Counted from the stretch's first letter, positions 37,805 to 50,251 are shown. The stretch is DNA of 64,000 nucleotides from Actinopolymorpha sp. NPDC004070 (GCF_040610475.1 NZ_JBEXMJ010000004.1:371388-435387), one strand, 5' to 3'. Notes: generated from the letters alone by a model not told the origin. Numbers and translations are program-made.

Positions 37805-37847
37805 CCCCGGCCCTTCGGGACCTGGGCCCGACCGGCGGGGCCGGACC

Positions 37848-38633
37848 TCAGCCGACCAACCGGTCCCGCAGCACCTGTGCCCGGTCGGCTCCGAACCCGC
37901 CGCGTTCGAGGTAGCTCGCCACTCCGCCGTACCTGCTGTCCAGGTGATCCAGCGTGGTCAGCATCACCTCCGGCGGCGTCGGCTGGAGCCCGCGCATGAT
38001 CTCCCGCACCCGCGGATCGCTGATGGCCGCGAGCGTGGCGGCGTTCTCCTCCGCGAGCCGGCCCTCGGTCAGGGCATAGTCGGCGGCGATGGTGGCCGTC
38101 TCCACGCCGGCGAGGTGCAGCGCCATCGCGACGACCATCCCGGTGCGGTCCTTACCCCCGGCGCAGTGCACCACCACCCCGCCGGGCGGGGCGTCGGCGA
38201 TCGCGGCCACGGCCGTGGCGAACAGTTTCGGCCGCAGGTCGAGCATCGCCGTGTAGATCTCGGCGAGAGTGAGCCACTCGTGGTCGGGGTCGGCGGGGTT
38301 CTGGACGGGCACGTGACAGTGCAGCGGCGTACCGGCGAACGGACTGGGCGCTCGCTCGCACTCGACGTCCCGGCGCAGGTCGATGACGCGGCTCACGCCG
38401 TACGCGTGGACGGCGGCCACACCCTGCTCGGTGAGGCGGTGCGGGCTGTCGGTGCGGATCAGCGCGCGGTGCCGGATCGCCCGGCCGTCGCCGGTCGGCA
38501 GGCCGCCGAGGTCACGCGCATTGCGGCAGTCGGGCCAGTCGAGGTGCCGGGACGGAAGGCCGTCCAGGTCGACCGCGACCTTCACGTCGCCGGAAGAAGA
38601 GTTCTGTGGACCGTGCGCTGCCGTACCAGCCAT
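37848..38633 (-). CDS. Tyrosine/dual-specificity phosphatase, MptpB-like
   Basis: A 261-aa phosphatase with the active-site loop HCAGGKDRTG (Cys near residue 157) and the N-terminal RNARDLGGLPT segment typical of MptpB-like enzymes, which can act on phosphoproteins or phosphoinositides. No secretion signal. ATG with GAGGGG about 10 nt upstream. It is convergent with the MFS gene. Confidence 0.9.
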   Translation of the reverse strand: MAGTAAHGPQNSSSGDVKVAVDLDGLPSRHLDWPDCRNARDLGGLPTGDGRAIRHRALIRTDSPHRLTEQGVAAVHAYGVSRVIDLRRDVECERAPSPFAGTPLHCHVPVQNPADPDHEWLTLAEIYTAMLDLRPKLFATAVAAIADAPPGGVVVHCAGGKDRTGMVVAMALHLAGVETATIAADYALTEGRLAEENAATLAAISDPRVREIMRGLQPTPPEVMLTTLDHLDSRYGGVASYLERGGFGADRAQVLRDRLVG

Positions 38634-38752
38634 CTGTGCGGTGCACCCCTCACTGCCCGTTCACCGCCGCGCCCGGCGCGCGGCGACCGGCCCCCAGCCT
38701 ACGCAGCGGGAGCGTCGGTACGGGGTGAGTGTTCGGGAACGGTCAGGGCCTC

Positions 38753-38796
38753 GGAACAGTACCGAACCAGCACAGAACCAGCACCGAACCAGTACC
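38753..38796. repeat. 11-bp tandem repeat, 4 copies
   Basis: Units ggaacagtacc, gaaccagcaca, gaaccagcacc and gaaccagtacc lie just past the ctaB stop, in the gap before the phosphatase promoter. No coding function seen. Confidence 0.75.
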
Positions 38797-38811
38797 GCGG
38801 AACCGACCGGC

Positions 38812-39822
38812 TCAGCGCGTGATCAGCGGGTCCAGCGCGACCGCCACGAACAGCAGCGCGAGGTAGAGGTTGGACCAGTGGAAGAAGCGCATCGGCCGCA
38901 GCGCGGTCCCGGACTCCCCGCGTGCCACCCGGCGTACCAGCGCGAACGCCTCCACCATGACGACGGCGCCCAGCACGGCCGCGGCGACGGGGTACAACCA
39001 GCCGGTCGGTGCGATCGGCCACAGCGCCAGGGAGGCCAGCACCGTGGCGGCGGAGTAGGCCACCACCTGCCAGGCGACGGCGCGCTCGGTGGCGACCACC
39101 GGCAGCATCGGCACACCGGCCTCGGCGTAGTCCTCGCGGTAGCGCATCGCCAGCGTCCACGTGTGCGGCGGTGTCCAGAAGAACACCACCAGCACCAGCG
39201 CCAGCGGCGCCCAGTCGAGGGACCCGCGCACCGCCGTCCACCCGATCACCACCGGGAAGCAGCCCGCGATGCCGCCCCACACGATGTTCTGTGACGTACG
39301 CCGCTTCAGCACCAGCGTGTAGACGAGGATGTAGAACGCGTTCGCGGCCAGCGCGAGCCCGGCCGACAGCCAGTTGACGAAGAAGCCCAGCCACAGCGTG
39401 GCGACCAGGCCGAGCACGATGCCGAAGACCGCGGCGTTACGCGGGCCCACCGCGTGCCGGGGCAGTGGCCGGCGGCGGGTGCGGCGCATCCGCTCGTCGA
39501 TGTCGCGGTCGAGTACGCAGTTGAGGGTGTTGGCGCTGCCCGCGGCGGCGATGCCGCCGATCATCGTGGCGAGCACCAGGCCGAGCGACGGGACGCCTCG
39601 CTGGGCGAGGAACATCACCGGCACGGTGGTGACGAGGAGGAGCTCGATGATGCGCGGCTTGGTGAGCGCGACGTACGCCGACACGACGTCGCGCCAGTGT
39701 GCCCGGCGCGGCGGGGAGGTGCCTCCGTCACCCGCATTCGGCCCCGCGGAGTGGTGGCCCGAGGTGTGCGACCCCGAGGTGGTGGGGCCAGAAGCGAGGG
39801 GGCCGGAGTCGACTGCCGCCAC
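38812..39822 (-). CDS. ctaB: Heme O synthase (protoheme IX farnesyltransferase) CtaB
   Basis: A 336-aa UbiA-type prenyltransferase with about nine helices. The first Asp-rich motif region reads [21 protein letters not shown] and the second [14 protein letters not shown]. It attaches farnesyl to heme B, making heme O for CtaA. I choose GTG 39822 (VAAVDSG), with GAGG 5 nt upstream; GTG 39828 is the alternative. The first ~35 residues are Gly/Ser/His-rich. Confidence 0.92.
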   Translation of the reverse strand: MAAVDSGPLASGPTTSGSHTSGHHSAGPNAGDGGTSPPRRAHWRDVVSAYVALTKPRIIELLLVTTVPVMFLAQRGVPSLGLVLATMIGGIAAAGSANTLNCVLDRDIDERMRRTRRRPLPRHAVGPRNAAVFGIVLGLVATLWLGFFVNWLSAGLALAANAFYILVYTLVLKRRTSQNIVWGGIAGCFPVVIGWTAVRGSLDWAPLALVLVVFFWTPPHTWTLAMRYREDYAEAGVPMLPVVATERAVAWQVVAYSAATVLASLALWPIAPTGWLYPVAAAVLGAVVMVEAFALVRRVARGESGTALRPMRFFHWSNLYLALLFVAVALDPLITR

Positions 39823-39849
39823 GAACACCTCGTCACCAGGAGTACATAT

Positions 39850-39887
39850 CGGCCGGACGGTCCGGCCGCACGATCGCCGCAAGTCTA
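39850..39887 (-). promoter_or_regulatory. ctaB promoter box and leader hairpin
   Basis: TAGACT on the minus strand (39887-39882) is a likely -10. In the ~50-nt leader, cggccgga and tccggccg (39850-39868) form a perfect 8-bp hairpin with a 3-nt loop, about 28 nt before the start. Confidence 0.4.
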
Positions 39888-40103
39888 GGAGCCGTTCCCC
39901 GGTGGGCCGTCCCCGGGCTTGCGGTGGCCCGCCGGCCGGGGCTCATACCCCCACAGTTCGGGCACATCGGCGAAGGTGGGGCACGGTTCCGGCGTCCCGG
40001 GCGGGGTAGACCCGACGACTGCGCCGCACCGCGCGGCAACGATCTCGCTCCGAGCGGGTCGCGCGGTGGACGGCGCGGCCGCGCGAGCAGATCCGCACGT
40101 GGG

Positions 40104-40109
40104 TAGGCT
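40104..40109 (+). promoter_or_regulatory. -10 box of the pentose-phosphate operon
   Basis: TAGGCT, about 46 nt before the tkt ATG, leaving a leader of about 40 nt with AGGAG before the start. Confidence 0.4.
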
Positions 40110-40155
40110 CGCAAATGATGGCTTCCGCATCCTCTGACAGGAGTCGATCAGCCGT

Positions 40156-42261
<2,106 letters not shown>

Positions 42262-42291
42262 GCCCGACACCCACACAGCTAAGGAGACTCG

Positions 42292-43404
42292 ATGAACGAC
42301 CGACTTGCCGCACTGTCCGACGCGGGCGTGGCCGTCTGGATCGACGACGTCTCGCGTGGCCGCCTCTCCACCGGCAACCTCGCCGAACTCGTCGCCGACA
42401 AGCACGTCGTCGGAGTGACGAGCAACCCGACGATCTTCGCCAAAGCGGTCGGGAACGCCGACGACTACGCCGAACAGACCCGCGATCTCGCCGCCCGGGG
42501 CGTCGACCTCGAGGAGGCCGTGCGCGCGATCACGACGTACGACATCCGCTGGGCCTGCGACGTCCTGCGCCCGGTCTACGACCGCACCGACGGCGTCGAC
42601 GGCCGGGTGTCGCTGGAGGTCGACCCGCGCCTGGCCAAGCACACCCTGAAGACCGTGGCCGAGGCACGCGCCCTGTGGTGGCTGGTCGACCGGCCCAACC
42701 TCTTCATCAAGATCCCGGCCACCCGCGAAGGGCTGTCGGCGATCACCGCCGCGCTCGCCGAGGGCATCAGTGTCAATGTCACGCTGATCTTCGCCCTCCA
42801 GCGCTACCGGGACGTGATGAACGCGTTCATGACCGGGCTGGAGAAGGCCAAGGAGAAGGGCCTCGACCTGAGCCGCATCGGCAGCGTGGCGTCCTTCTTC
42901 GTCAGCCGGGTCGACACCGAGTACGACAAGCGCCTGGACAAGATCGGCACCGACGAGGCCAAGTCCCTGAAGGGCAAGGCGGCCATCGCCAACGCGCGGT
43001 TGGCGTTCGAGGCGTATGAGGAGGTCTTCTCCTCCGACCGGTGGAAGGCGCTGGCGGCCGCCGGTGCGAAGCCGCAGCGGCCGCTGTGGGCGTCCACCTC
43101 CACCAAGGACCCCAACATGCCGGACACGATCTACGTCACCGAACTGGTCACCGACGGTGTGGTCAACACCATGCCGGAGGCCACGCTGAACGCGTTCGCC
43201 GACCACGGCGAGGTACGGGGGGACACCGTGCGCGGCCGCTACGACGAGGCCCGGCAGGTGATCGCCGATCTGGAGAAGCTCGGCATCAGCTACGACGAGG
43301 TGGTCGAGCAGCTCGAGGTCGAGGGCGTGGAGAAGTTCGCGGCCAGCTGGAAGGAACTCCTCGACACCGTACGCGCCGCGCTCGAGGGGGGAAACAAGAA
43401 GTGA
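42292..43404 (+). CDS. tal: Transaldolase
   Basis: A 370-aa enzyme moving dihydroxyacetone units between pentose-phosphate sugars. The Schiff-base Lys is in [23 protein letters not shown] opens the barrel and [12 protein letters not shown] is typical of the long actinobacterial form. AAGGAG precedes the ATG. Its stop overlaps the pgi start by 4 nt. Confidence 0.95.
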   Translation: MNDRLAALSDAGVAVWIDDVSRGRLSTGNLAELVADKHVVGVTSNPTIFAKAVGNADDYAEQTRDLAARGVDLEEAVRAITTYDIRWACDVLRPVYDRTDGVDGRVSLEVDPRLAKHTLKTVAEARALWWLVDRPNLFIKIPATREGLSAITAALAEGISVNVTLIFALQRYRDVMNAFMTGLEKAKEKGLDLSRIGSVASFFVSRVDTEYDKRLDKIGTDEAKSLKGKAAIANARLAFEAYEEVFSSDRWKALAAAGAKPQRPLWASTSTKDPNMPDTIYVTELVTDGVVNTMPEATLNAFADHGEVRGDTVRGRYDEARQVIADLEKLGISYDEVVEQLEVEGVEKFAASWKELLDTVRAALEGGNKK

Positions 43405-45020
43405 GCGCCGAAGGGCTCACCGTCGAGGTCACCCGGCCCGCGGAAGACACGGTCAGCCGGCTGGTCGAGGACCAGGTGGCCTCCAGGCTCGCCGCGAAGG
43501 ACGCCACGCTGTGGGGCCCGGACGCCGAGCCGGAGGCGTCGGTCCGGCTGGGCTGGGTCGACCTCCCGCGTACGTCCCGGCCGCTGCTGGCCGAGATCGA
43601 GGCGCTGCAGGCGCAGCTGCGCCAGGAGGGCCTGGACCACATCGTCCTGTCCGGCATGGGCGGCTCGTCGCTGGCGCCGGAGGTGATCACCGCCACCGCC
43701 AACGTGCCGTTGACAGTGCTGGACTCGACCGACCCGTCGGTCATCGCGCGGGCGATCCGCCAGGACCTCGACCGCACCGTCCTGGTCGTGTCGAGCAAGT
43801 CCGGGTCGACCGTGGAGACCGACAGCCACCGGCGGGCCTACCTCAAGGCGTTCGCCGACGCGGGCATCGACGGCCCCAGCCGGATCGTCGTGGTCACCGA
43901 CCCGGGCTCGCCGTTCGCCGAGCTCGCCGAACGTGAGGGCTACCGCAAGGTGTTCCTCGCCGACCCGAACGTCGGCGGCCGCTACAGCGCACTGACCGCT
44001 TTCGGGCTGGTTCCGGCGGGGCTGGCAGGCGCCGACGTCGCGGAGTTGCTCGATCAGGCCGAGGCCGTGCTCCCGACGCTGGCGCAGGACAGCGCCGACA
44101 ACCCCGCCCTGGCCCTGGGCGCCGCTCTGGGCGCCGGGCACCAGGCCGGTCGGGACAAGGTCGTGCTGGGTGAGGGAACCACCTCCGTCACCGGGTTCGG
44201 CGCGTGGGCCGAGCAGCTCATCGCCGAGTCGACCGGAAAGCTCGGCCGCGGCCTGCTGCCGGTCGACGTCGGCGGCACCTCCGCCACCACCCCCGGCTGG
44301 GCGAACCCCGGACCCGACGTCACCCCGGTGGCGATCGGCGCCCCCGAGCAGACCGTGCCCGGTCTGGTCGTGACCGACGGTTCGCTCGGCGCGTTGTTCC
44401 AGCTGTGGGAGACGGCGGTCGCGGTCGCCGGCCGGCTGATCGGGATCAACCCCTTCGACCAGCCCAACGTCGAGGAGGCCAAGAAGGCCGCCCGTTCGCT
44501 GCTGGACCAGCCGCCCACGCAGGAGTCCGCTTCATCCCCCGCCTTCGTCGAGGGCGCGGTCGAGGTCTACGGCGACGACAAGGTGCTGGCCGGTGCGAGC
44601 ACCGTCGAACAGGCCCTGGCCGCCATCGTCGAGGCGGTGCCCGACCACGGCTATCTCGCGCTGCTGGCCTACCTCGACCGCGACGCCGACGCCGAGGCCG
44701 CCCGTCTGCGTCCTGCCCTCGCCGCCTCGGTCCCGTTCCAGGTGACCTTCGGCTTCGGGCCGAGGTACCTGCACTCGACTGGGCAGTACCACAAGGGTGG
44801 GCACCCCAACGGCGCGTTCGTGGAGATCACCGGGGCCGTCACCGACGACCTCGAGGTCCCCGGCCGGCCGTACACCTTCGGGCAGCTGATCTACGCCCAG
44901 GCCGTCGGCGACCTCGGCATTCTGCGGGACAAGGGATTCCCCACCCTGCGATTCCACCTGACCGACCGGTCGGCCGGTCTCACCCAGCTGCTGGACGCGG
45001 CCGGAAAGGTGCGCACATGA
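43401..45020 (+). CDS. pgi: Glucose-6-phosphate isomerase
   Basis: A 539-aa PGI of the actinobacterial operon type: [25 protein letters not shown] (sugar-phosphate loop), [13 protein letters not shown] and the C-terminal [11 protein letters not shown]. It interconverts glucose-6-P and fructose-6-P, linking glycolysis to this operon. GTG start overlaps tal; an open frame upstream is the tal gene's shadow. Its stop overlaps zwf by 4 nt. Confidence 0.93.
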   Translation: MSAEGLTVEVTRPAEDTVSRLVEDQVASRLAAKDATLWGPDAEPEASVRLGWVDLPRTSRPLLAEIEALQAQLRQEGLDHIVLSGMGGSSLAPEVITATANVPLTVLDSTDPSVIARAIRQDLDRTVLVVSSKSGSTVETDSHRRAYLKAFADAGIDGPSRIVVVTDPGSPFAELAEREGYRKVFLADPNVGGRYSALTAFGLVPAGLAGADVAELLDQAEAVLPTLAQDSADNPALALGAALGAGHQAGRDKVVLGEGTTSVTGFGAWAEQLIAESTGKLGRGLLPVDVGGTSATTPGWANPGPDVTPVAIGAPEQTVPGLVVTDGSLGALFQLWETAVAVAGRLIGINPFDQPNVEEAKKAARSLLDQPPTQESASSPAFVEGAVEVYGDDKVLAGASTVEQALAAIVEAVPDHGYLALLAYLDRDADAEAARLRPALAASVPFQVTFGFGPRYLHSTGQYHKGGHPNGAFVEITGAVTDDLEVPGRPYTFGQLIYAQAVGDLGILRDKGFPTLRFHLTDRSAGLTQLLDAAGKVRT

Positions 45021-46654
45021 CCGACGCAGGAGGAAGGACCGAGGCCGGCTCCCAGCGGGGCGCCGGCTCCAACATCGTGGGGGTACCGGCCGACACCGAG
45101 CCCCTGCACCGGCCGATGGCGGCGGTGACGACGGCCGAGACCAACCCGCTGCGCGACCCGCAGGACCGCCGGCTCCCGCGCATCGCCGGCCCGTGCGGAC
45201 TGGTGATATTCGGCGTCACCGGCGACCTGGCCCGCAAGAAACTGATGCCGGCCGTCTACGACCTCGCCAACCGCGGATTGCTTCCGCCGGGGTTCGCCCT
45301 GGTCGGCTTCGCCCGGCGCGACTGGGAGCACGAGGATTTCGAGCGCGTCGTGCACGACGCGGTCAAGGAGTACGCCCGGACGCCGTTCCGCGAAGAGGTG
45401 TGGAAGCAGCTGTCGGAGGGCTTCCGGTTCGTACCCGGCGAGCTCGACGACGACGCGTCGTTCGAGCGGCTGCGCGCCACCATCGACGACCTCGACCGCG
45501 AACGCGGCACCAACGGCAACCACGTCTTCTACCTCTCGGTGCCACCGAAGTTCTTCTCGGTCACCGTGCGCCAGCTGAAGAAGCACGGCCTGGCCGACCA
45601 GGGCGAGGACCACTGGCGACGGGTCGTGGTGGAGAAGCCGTTCGGGCACGACCTGGCCAGCGCACGCGAGCTGAACGCCATCGTCTCGGAGGTCTTCTCC
45701 CCCGAGCAGGTCTTCCGCATCGACCACTACCTCGGCAAGGAGACCGTCCAGAACATCCTGGCGCTGCGTTTCGCCAACCAGTTGTTCGAGCCGGTCTGGA
45801 ACTCCAACTACGTCGACCACCTGCAGATCACCATGGCCGAGGACGTCGGCATCGGCGGCCGGGCCGGCTACTACGACGGCATCGGCGCGGCCCGCGACGT
45901 GATCCAGAACCACCTGCTCCAGCTCGTCGCGCTGACCGCGATGGAGGAGCCGGTGAGCTTCGACGCGGCCAGCCTGCGGCTGGAGAAACAGAAGGTCCTG
46001 GCCGCGATCCAGCTGCCCCGCCGGCTCGACCTGCACACCGCGCACGGGCAGTACTCCGAGGGCTGGGCGGGCGGGATAAAGGTACGCGGATACCTCCAGG
46101 AGGAGGGTATCCCGCCGGACTCCCGGACCGAGACCTACGCCGCGGTCAAGCTGGACATCGACAACCGCCGGTGGGCGGGCGTCCCCATCTACCTGCGGAC
46201 CGGCAAGCGGCTCGCCCGCCGGGTCACCGAGGTGGCCGTGGTGTTCAAGAAGGCGCCGCACCTGCCGTTCGCGTCCACCGCGACCGAGGAGCTGGGCAAC
46301 AACACGCTGGTGATGCGGATCCAGCCCGACGAGGGGATCACCCTGCGGTTCGGCTCGAAGGTGCCGGGCAGCCAGATGGAGATCCGCGACGTGACGATGG
46401 ACTTCGCCTACGGCGGCGCGTTCACCGAGTCCTCCCCGGAGGCGTACGAACGACTGATCCTCGACGTGCTGCTCGGCGACTCACCGCTCTTCCCGCAGCA
46501 CGAGGAAGTGGAGCTGTCCTGGCGGATCCTCGACCCGATCGTCGACTACTGGGCCGAGCACACCAAGCCCGAGCAGTACCCCGCCGGCACCTGGGGGCCG
46601 GCGTCCGCCGACGAGATGTTGGCCCGCGACGGCCGGGCCTGGAGGCGTCCGTGA
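45017..46654 (+). CDS. zwf: Glucose-6-phosphate 1-dehydrogenase
   Basis: A 545-aa enzyme: nucleotide motif FGVTGDLARKKLMPAVYDL, the substrate motif RIDHYLGKETVQN with the catalytic His in that region, and VPIYLRTGKRLARRVTE. The first ~55 residues are a variable extension, so an internal ATG (45107) could be the real start; the overlapping ATGA favours 45017. It makes NADPH and is expected to depend on OpcA, encoded next. Confidence 0.95.
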   Translation: MTDAGGRTEAGSQRGAGSNIVGVPADTEPLHRPMAAVTTAETNPLRDPQDRRLPRIAGPCGLVIFGVTGDLARKKLMPAVYDLANRGLLPPGFALVGFARRDWEHEDFERVVHDAVKEYARTPFREEVWKQLSEGFRFVPGELDDDASFERLRATIDDLDRERGTNGNHVFYLSVPPKFFSVTVRQLKKHGLADQGEDHWRRVVVEKPFGHDLASARELNAIVSEVFSPEQVFRIDHYLGKETVQNILALRFANQLFEPVWNSNYVDHLQITMAEDVGIGGRAGYYDGIGAARDVIQNHLLQLVALTAMEEPVSFDAASLRLEKQKVLAAIQLPRRLDLHTAHGQYSEGWAGGIKVRGYLQEEGIPPDSRTETYAAVKLDIDNRRWAGVPIYLRTGKRLARRVTEVAVVFKKAPHLPFASTATEELGNNTLVMRIQPDEGITLRFGSKVPGSQMEIRDVTMDFAYGGAFTESSPEAYERLILDVLLGDSPLFPQHEEVELSWRILDPIVDYWAEHTKPEQYPAGTWGPASADEMLARDGRAWRRP

Positions 46655-47988
46655 TCATCGATCTGTCCGGCACCACCGCGAGCAAGATCGCTTCCGCGCT
46701 GGTCAGGGCGCGCGCCAGCTCGGGCAGCCCGGCGATGGGCATGGTGCTCACGCTGGTGGTCGTCGCCGACGAGAGCAGCCACTACGACGCCCTCCGGGCG
46801 GCGATGGAGGCGGCGAAGGAACACCCGTCCCGCATCCTCGGCGTCATCCCCCGCGGCGGTCGCGGCTCGGCCCGGCTGGACGCGGAGGTCAGAGTCGGCG
46901 GCGAGGCCGGCTCCGGTGAGAGCGTCCTGCTCCGCCTGTACGGCGAGCTCGCCCGGCACGCCGAGTCGGTGGTGATGCCGCTGCTGCTGCCGGAGTCGCC
47001 GGTGGTCGTGTGGTGGCCGAACAAGGCGCCCGAGGTGCCCTCGCAGGACGCCGTGGGCCGGTTGGCGCAGCGGCGGGTGACCGACTCGGCGGCCTCGCGC
47101 CGGTCGCTGGAGATGCTCATTTCCCACTGCGGCAGCTACCAGCCCGGTGACACCGACCTGTCGTGGACCCGTATCACCCCGTGGCGGGCCCTGATGGCGG
47201 CCGCGCTGGACCAGCCGCACAGCCGGATCACCGGCGCGACCGTCGAGGCCGAGCGCGGCAACGCCAGCGCCGACCTGCTGGCCGCCTGGCTGTGCCGGCG
47301 GCTGCGGGTGCCCACCAAGGTGAAGTCCAGCCGGGGGCCGGGCATCACCGCGGCCCTGCTGCACACCGACGCCGGCGACATCGCCATCACCCGGCCCGAC
47401 GGCCGGCTGGCGCGGTACTCCGTGCCCGGCCAGCCCGAGCGCCACGTGGCCCTGAAGCGGCGGGACACCTTCGAGTTGCTGGCCGAGGAGTTGCGCCGCC
47501 TCGACCCCGACGACGTGTACGCCGAGACCGTCTCCGAACTCCTCGACCGGGCACACGGAAAGGGCAAGGGCTCGGCCAACGGGTCCGTGCGTACGTCCGC
47601 CGACGAGCGTTCCGCGAGCGGGTCCGGCGGTGACGGAGCGACCGGTACCGACGCGCCGGCCCGCCCGGCGAAGAAGTCGGCTGCCGACCGCGCGCCTGCC
47701 GAGGACGCGCCGGAGCCCGCCAGGAAGGTGGCCAAGAAGGCGGCCAAGAAGGCGGCGAAGAAGGCCCCCGCCGAGGACACCGCGGCCAGGCAGGCACCCG
47801 CGAAGAAGGCCGCAGCCAAGAAGGCCGGTGCGACGAAGGCGCCGGCGAAGGAAGCCGCCGCGAAGAAGGCCCCCGCCAGGGAGGCGGCGAAGAAGGCGCC
47901 CGGCCGGAAGGCCGCCGCCGAGCGGGCGTCCGCCCCGAGGAGCGCCGGCCGGTCGGCGCGCCGTCGTACCGACTCGGACGGCGCCTGA
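46651..47988 (+). CDS. opcA: OpcA, G6PDH assembly protein, with histone-H1-like tail
   Basis: A 445-aa protein. Residues ~1-303 match OpcA, the factor needed for active glucose-6-P dehydrogenase in actinobacteria and cyanobacteria (PVVVWWPNKAPEVPSQDAVG, SWTRITPWRALMAAALD, RRDTFELLAEELRRLDPDDVY). After a Gly/Ser linker, residues ~335-445 are Lys/Ala/Pro-rich with repeats such as KKAAKKAAKKAPAED and APAKKAAAKKAGATKAPAKE, ending SAGRSARRRTDSDGA. Such tails occur in histone H1 and mycobacterial HupB; on OpcA (usual length just over 300) it is unusual. Coupled at both ends. Confidence 0.93.
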   Translation: MIIDLSGTTASKIASALVRARASSGSPAMGMVLTLVVVADESSHYDALRAAMEAAKEHPSRILGVIPRGGRGSARLDAEVRVGGEAGSGESVLLRLYGELARHAESVVMPLLLPESPVVVWWPNKAPEVPSQDAVGRLAQRRVTDSAASRRSLEMLISHCGSYQPGDTDLSWTRITPWRALMAAALDQPHSRITGATVEAERGNASADLLAAWLCRRLRVPTKVKSSRGPGITAALLHTDAGDIAITRPDGRLARYSVPGQPERHVALKRRDTFELLAEELRRLDPDDVYAETVSELLDRAHGKGKGSANGSVRTSADERSASGSGGDGATGTDAPARPAKKSAADRAPAEDAPEPARKVAKKAAKKAAKKAPAEDTAARQAPAKKAAAKKAGATKAPAKEAAAKKAPAREAAKKAPGRKAAAERASAPRSAGRSARRRTDSDGA

Positions 47989-48770
47989 TGGGTGCGCCCG
48001 AGGTGGTGGTCCACGCCGACAAGGACCTCCTGGCCCGCGCCGTCGCGGCCCGCCTGGTGACCCGGCTGGTCGACGGCCAGGTCGGTGGGCGCACCGCGCA
48101 CGTGGTCCTCACCGGCGGCGGCATCGGCACCGCCGTCCTCGCCGCACTCGCCGACGCACCGGCCCGGGACGCCATCGACTGGTCGCGCCTGGACGTCTGG
48201 TGGGGCGACGAACGCTTCGTGCCGGCCGGCGACCCCGAACGCAACGAGACCGGAGCGCGGGCGGCCCTGCTCGACCACGTGCCGATCCCCGCGGACCGAG
48301 TGCACCCGATGCCGGCCTCGGACGGGCCTGCGGGAGACCGTCCGGAGGACGCCGCCCGCTGGTACGCCGAGGAACTCCGCGCCGCGGCCCGGCCGGAGGA
48401 CCACGGGCCGGTTCCGCGGTTCGACGTCCTCATGCTCGGCGTGGGGCCGGACGGGCACGTCGCGTCGCTCTTCCCCGAGCATCCCGCGGTGCACGAGGAG
48501 GAGGAGTCGGTGGTCGCGGTGCACGGTGCGCCGAAGCCGCCGCCGACCAGGTTGTCGCTGACGTTCCCCGCGCTCAACGCCGCCCGCGAGGTGTGGTTCC
48601 TGGTGGCCGGTGAGGAGAAGGCCGGTGCCGTGCGCCTCGCCCTGGGCGGTGCCGGACCGGTGCAGATCCCCGCGGCGGGCGTACGCGGCCGGCAGCGCAC
48701 CCTGTGGCTGCTGGACCGTTCCGCCGCGAAGGAACTTCCCGTCGAGCTGACCCGGCCCACCGAGCACTGA
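47988..48770 (+). CDS. pgl: 6-phosphogluconolactonase
   Basis: A 260-aa enzyme hydrolysing 6-phosphogluconolactone after G6PDH: VVLTGGGIGTAVLAAL, LDVWWGDERFVPAGDPERN, and MLGVGPDGHVASLFPEHP with the catalytic His. ATG overlaps the opcA stop by one base. It ends the operon; a regulator fragment starts just downstream on the other strand. Confidence 0.94.
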   Translation: MGAPEVVVHADKDLLARAVAARLVTRLVDGQVGGRTAHVVLTGGGIGTAVLAALADAPARDAIDWSRLDVWWGDERFVPAGDPERNETGARAALLDHVPIPADRVHPMPASDGPAGDRPEDAARWYAEELRAAARPEDHGPVPRFDVLMLGVGPDGHVASLFPEHPAVHEEEESVVAVHGAPKPPPTRLSLTFPALNAAREVWFLVAGEEKAGAVRLALGGAGPVQIPAAGVRGRQRTLWLLDRSAAKELPVELTRPTEH

Positions 48771-48829
48771 CCCGGCCGCAATGGCCCATGGGCACCGACC
48801 CGCGGCCGGCCCGGCCTACCGGGCGGTGG

Positions 48830-49136
48830 CCGAGGAAGACGCCGTACCCCGCCGGGTCCGCTGCCTGCCGCGCACCGCGCACCAGCGGCGGGAAGAACGG
48901 GTTGGCGATGTCCGGGACGACCAGCGCGATGGTGGCGCCGGTGGACAGCCCGCGCGCCACCGCGTCGGGCGGTAGCCAGCTCCGCGGCCATGGCGCGGAC
49001 GTGCGCCACCGTCGCCGGGGCGCAGGAGTTCGGGCCGGCCGAACGCCCGGGAGACGGTGGCCCGCGACATCCCGGCCGCCTCCGCCACCTCGCGGATCGT
49101 CGGAGCCACGTCCCGCCGCCGGGCAGCGTTGCTCAT
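48830..49136 (-). pseudogene. Decayed LacI family regulator
   Basis: Three successive frames on the minus strand give pieces of one LacI protein: APTIREVAEAAGMSRATVSR with AFGRPE (from ATG 49136), then TVAHVRAMAAEL, then ARGLSTGATIALVVPDIANP followed by FFPPLVRGARQAADPAGYG and VFLG. At least two single-base shifts separate them, and the protein stops after about 95 codons, near the pgl end, losing nearly all of the sugar-binding domain. It lies next to the sugar oxidoreductase, whose promoter keeps LacI-type operators. Confidence 0.85.
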
Positions 49137-49193
49137 CCGGTGCCCGACCTGCCTGTGCGCCTGCTCATCCGTCGCCTGTCCCGGAACGCCTGC

Positions 49194-50234
49194 TCAGCTC
49201 GCGACCGCGACCGGGCCGCCGACGGTGACGGACTCGTGCACCGCGGCCAGGATCGCCGTCACCCGCCGGCTCTCGGCCAGGCTGACCAGCGGCGGAGTCC
49301 CGTCTACGACGCAGCCGATCATGTGACCGACCGCGTACGCCAGCGCGCCCGCCGGCACGCCGTGCAGCACCGGCATGATCGAGATGCGGGGGTACTCGAA
49401 CTCCGTGGGCGTGGCCACCTCCACCTGGTCGTCCTTGCGGTCCAGGTGCACCACGCCGTGCTCGCCGACCACCTCGATGAACGAGTCGGTCATCGTCGGG
49501 TAGGTGTCGGGGTAGATCCAGCAGGACTCGAACGTCGCCACCGCACCGGAGGCGAACCGCACCTGCGCCTGGATCGCGTCCGGGGTGTGCACGCCCCGGC
49601 CGTCGAGCACTCCCCGCACGGCCGTGGCGTACACCTCGACCGCGCGGTCCTCGCCGAAGAACCAGCACACCAGGTCGATGTCGTGGCTGGACAGGAACCA
49701 CGCGGAGGTGGTGTCGCCCGCCCAGGACAACATCTGCGTGGGTACGTGGATCCGGTCGTTCTTGCGGGCGTACGCCATCCGCGGCCGGCCGATCCGGCCC
49801 GCCTCGATCGCCGCCTTCGCCTGCGCGTAGCTCGGAATCCAGCGGTGGTTGAACGACGTCATCGCCGCGACGCCGGACCGCTCGACGGCGGCGATCACCT
49901 CGTCCGCGTCGGACAGGCTGGTGGCCAGCGGCTTCTCCACCAGGATCGCCTTGCCGGCCCGCGCGGCCTCGACCGCGATCGCGGTGTGCAGGTGGTCCGG
50001 GGTGGCGACGATGACCAGATCGACATCGGTACGCCCGAGCAGCGTGCGGTAGTCGTCGGTGGCCAACTCCGCGCCGTGCCGTCGGGCGACCTCGCGCGCG
50101 GCGGTGTCGGGCACGCTCGCCACCCCGACCAGCCTCGCGCGCGGATCGGCGGCCACCACCGCGGCGTGCGCGGCACCCATCACGCCCGCACCGACCACGG
50201 CCACACCGACCGAAGGGCGCGCGTTCTCCGTCAT
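49194..50234 (-). CDS. Gfo/Idh/MocA family sugar oxidoreductase
   Basis: A 346-aa NAD(P)-dependent enzyme: VGVAVVGAGVMGAAHAAVV, the EKP motif in ILVEKPLATS, and SSHDIDLVCWFFGED. Family members oxidise sugars, inositols or aminosugars; the substrate is not evident. ATG 50234 starts 4 bp from a LacI-type operator. It is divergent from the epimerase-nag genes and presumably belongs to the same pathway. Confidence 0.9.
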   Translation of the reverse strand: MTENARPSVGVAVVGAGVMGAAHAAVVAADPRARLVGVASVPDTAAREVARRHGAELATDDYRTLLGRTDVDLVIVATPDHLHTAIAVEAARAGKAILVEKPLATSLSDADEVIAAVERSGVAAMTSFNHRWIPSYAQAKAAIEAGRIGRPRMAYARKNDRIHVPTQMLSWAGDTTSAWFLSSHDIDLVCWFFGEDRAVEVYATAVRGVLDGRGVHTPDAIQAQVRFASGAVATFESCWIYPDTYPTMTDSFIEVVGEHGVVHLDRKDDQVEVATPTEFEYPRISIMPVLHGVPAGALAYAVGHMIGCVVDGTPPLVSLAESRRVTAILAAVHESVTVGGPVAVAS

Positions 50235-50237
50235 GCC

Positions 50238-50251
50238 TGCAAACGGTTGCA
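50238..50251. promoter_or_regulatory. LacI-type operator 1
   Basis: tgcaaacggttgca, matching the LacI-family pattern TGCAANCGNTTGCA, 4 bp upstream of the oxidoreductase ATG and covering its ribosome-binding region. Confidence 0.75.

Noticed and set aside
34435..37914. 1159-codon plus-strand frame across the helicase and MFS genes
   Set aside because: Runs antisense to one real gene and out of frame with another; no domain content.
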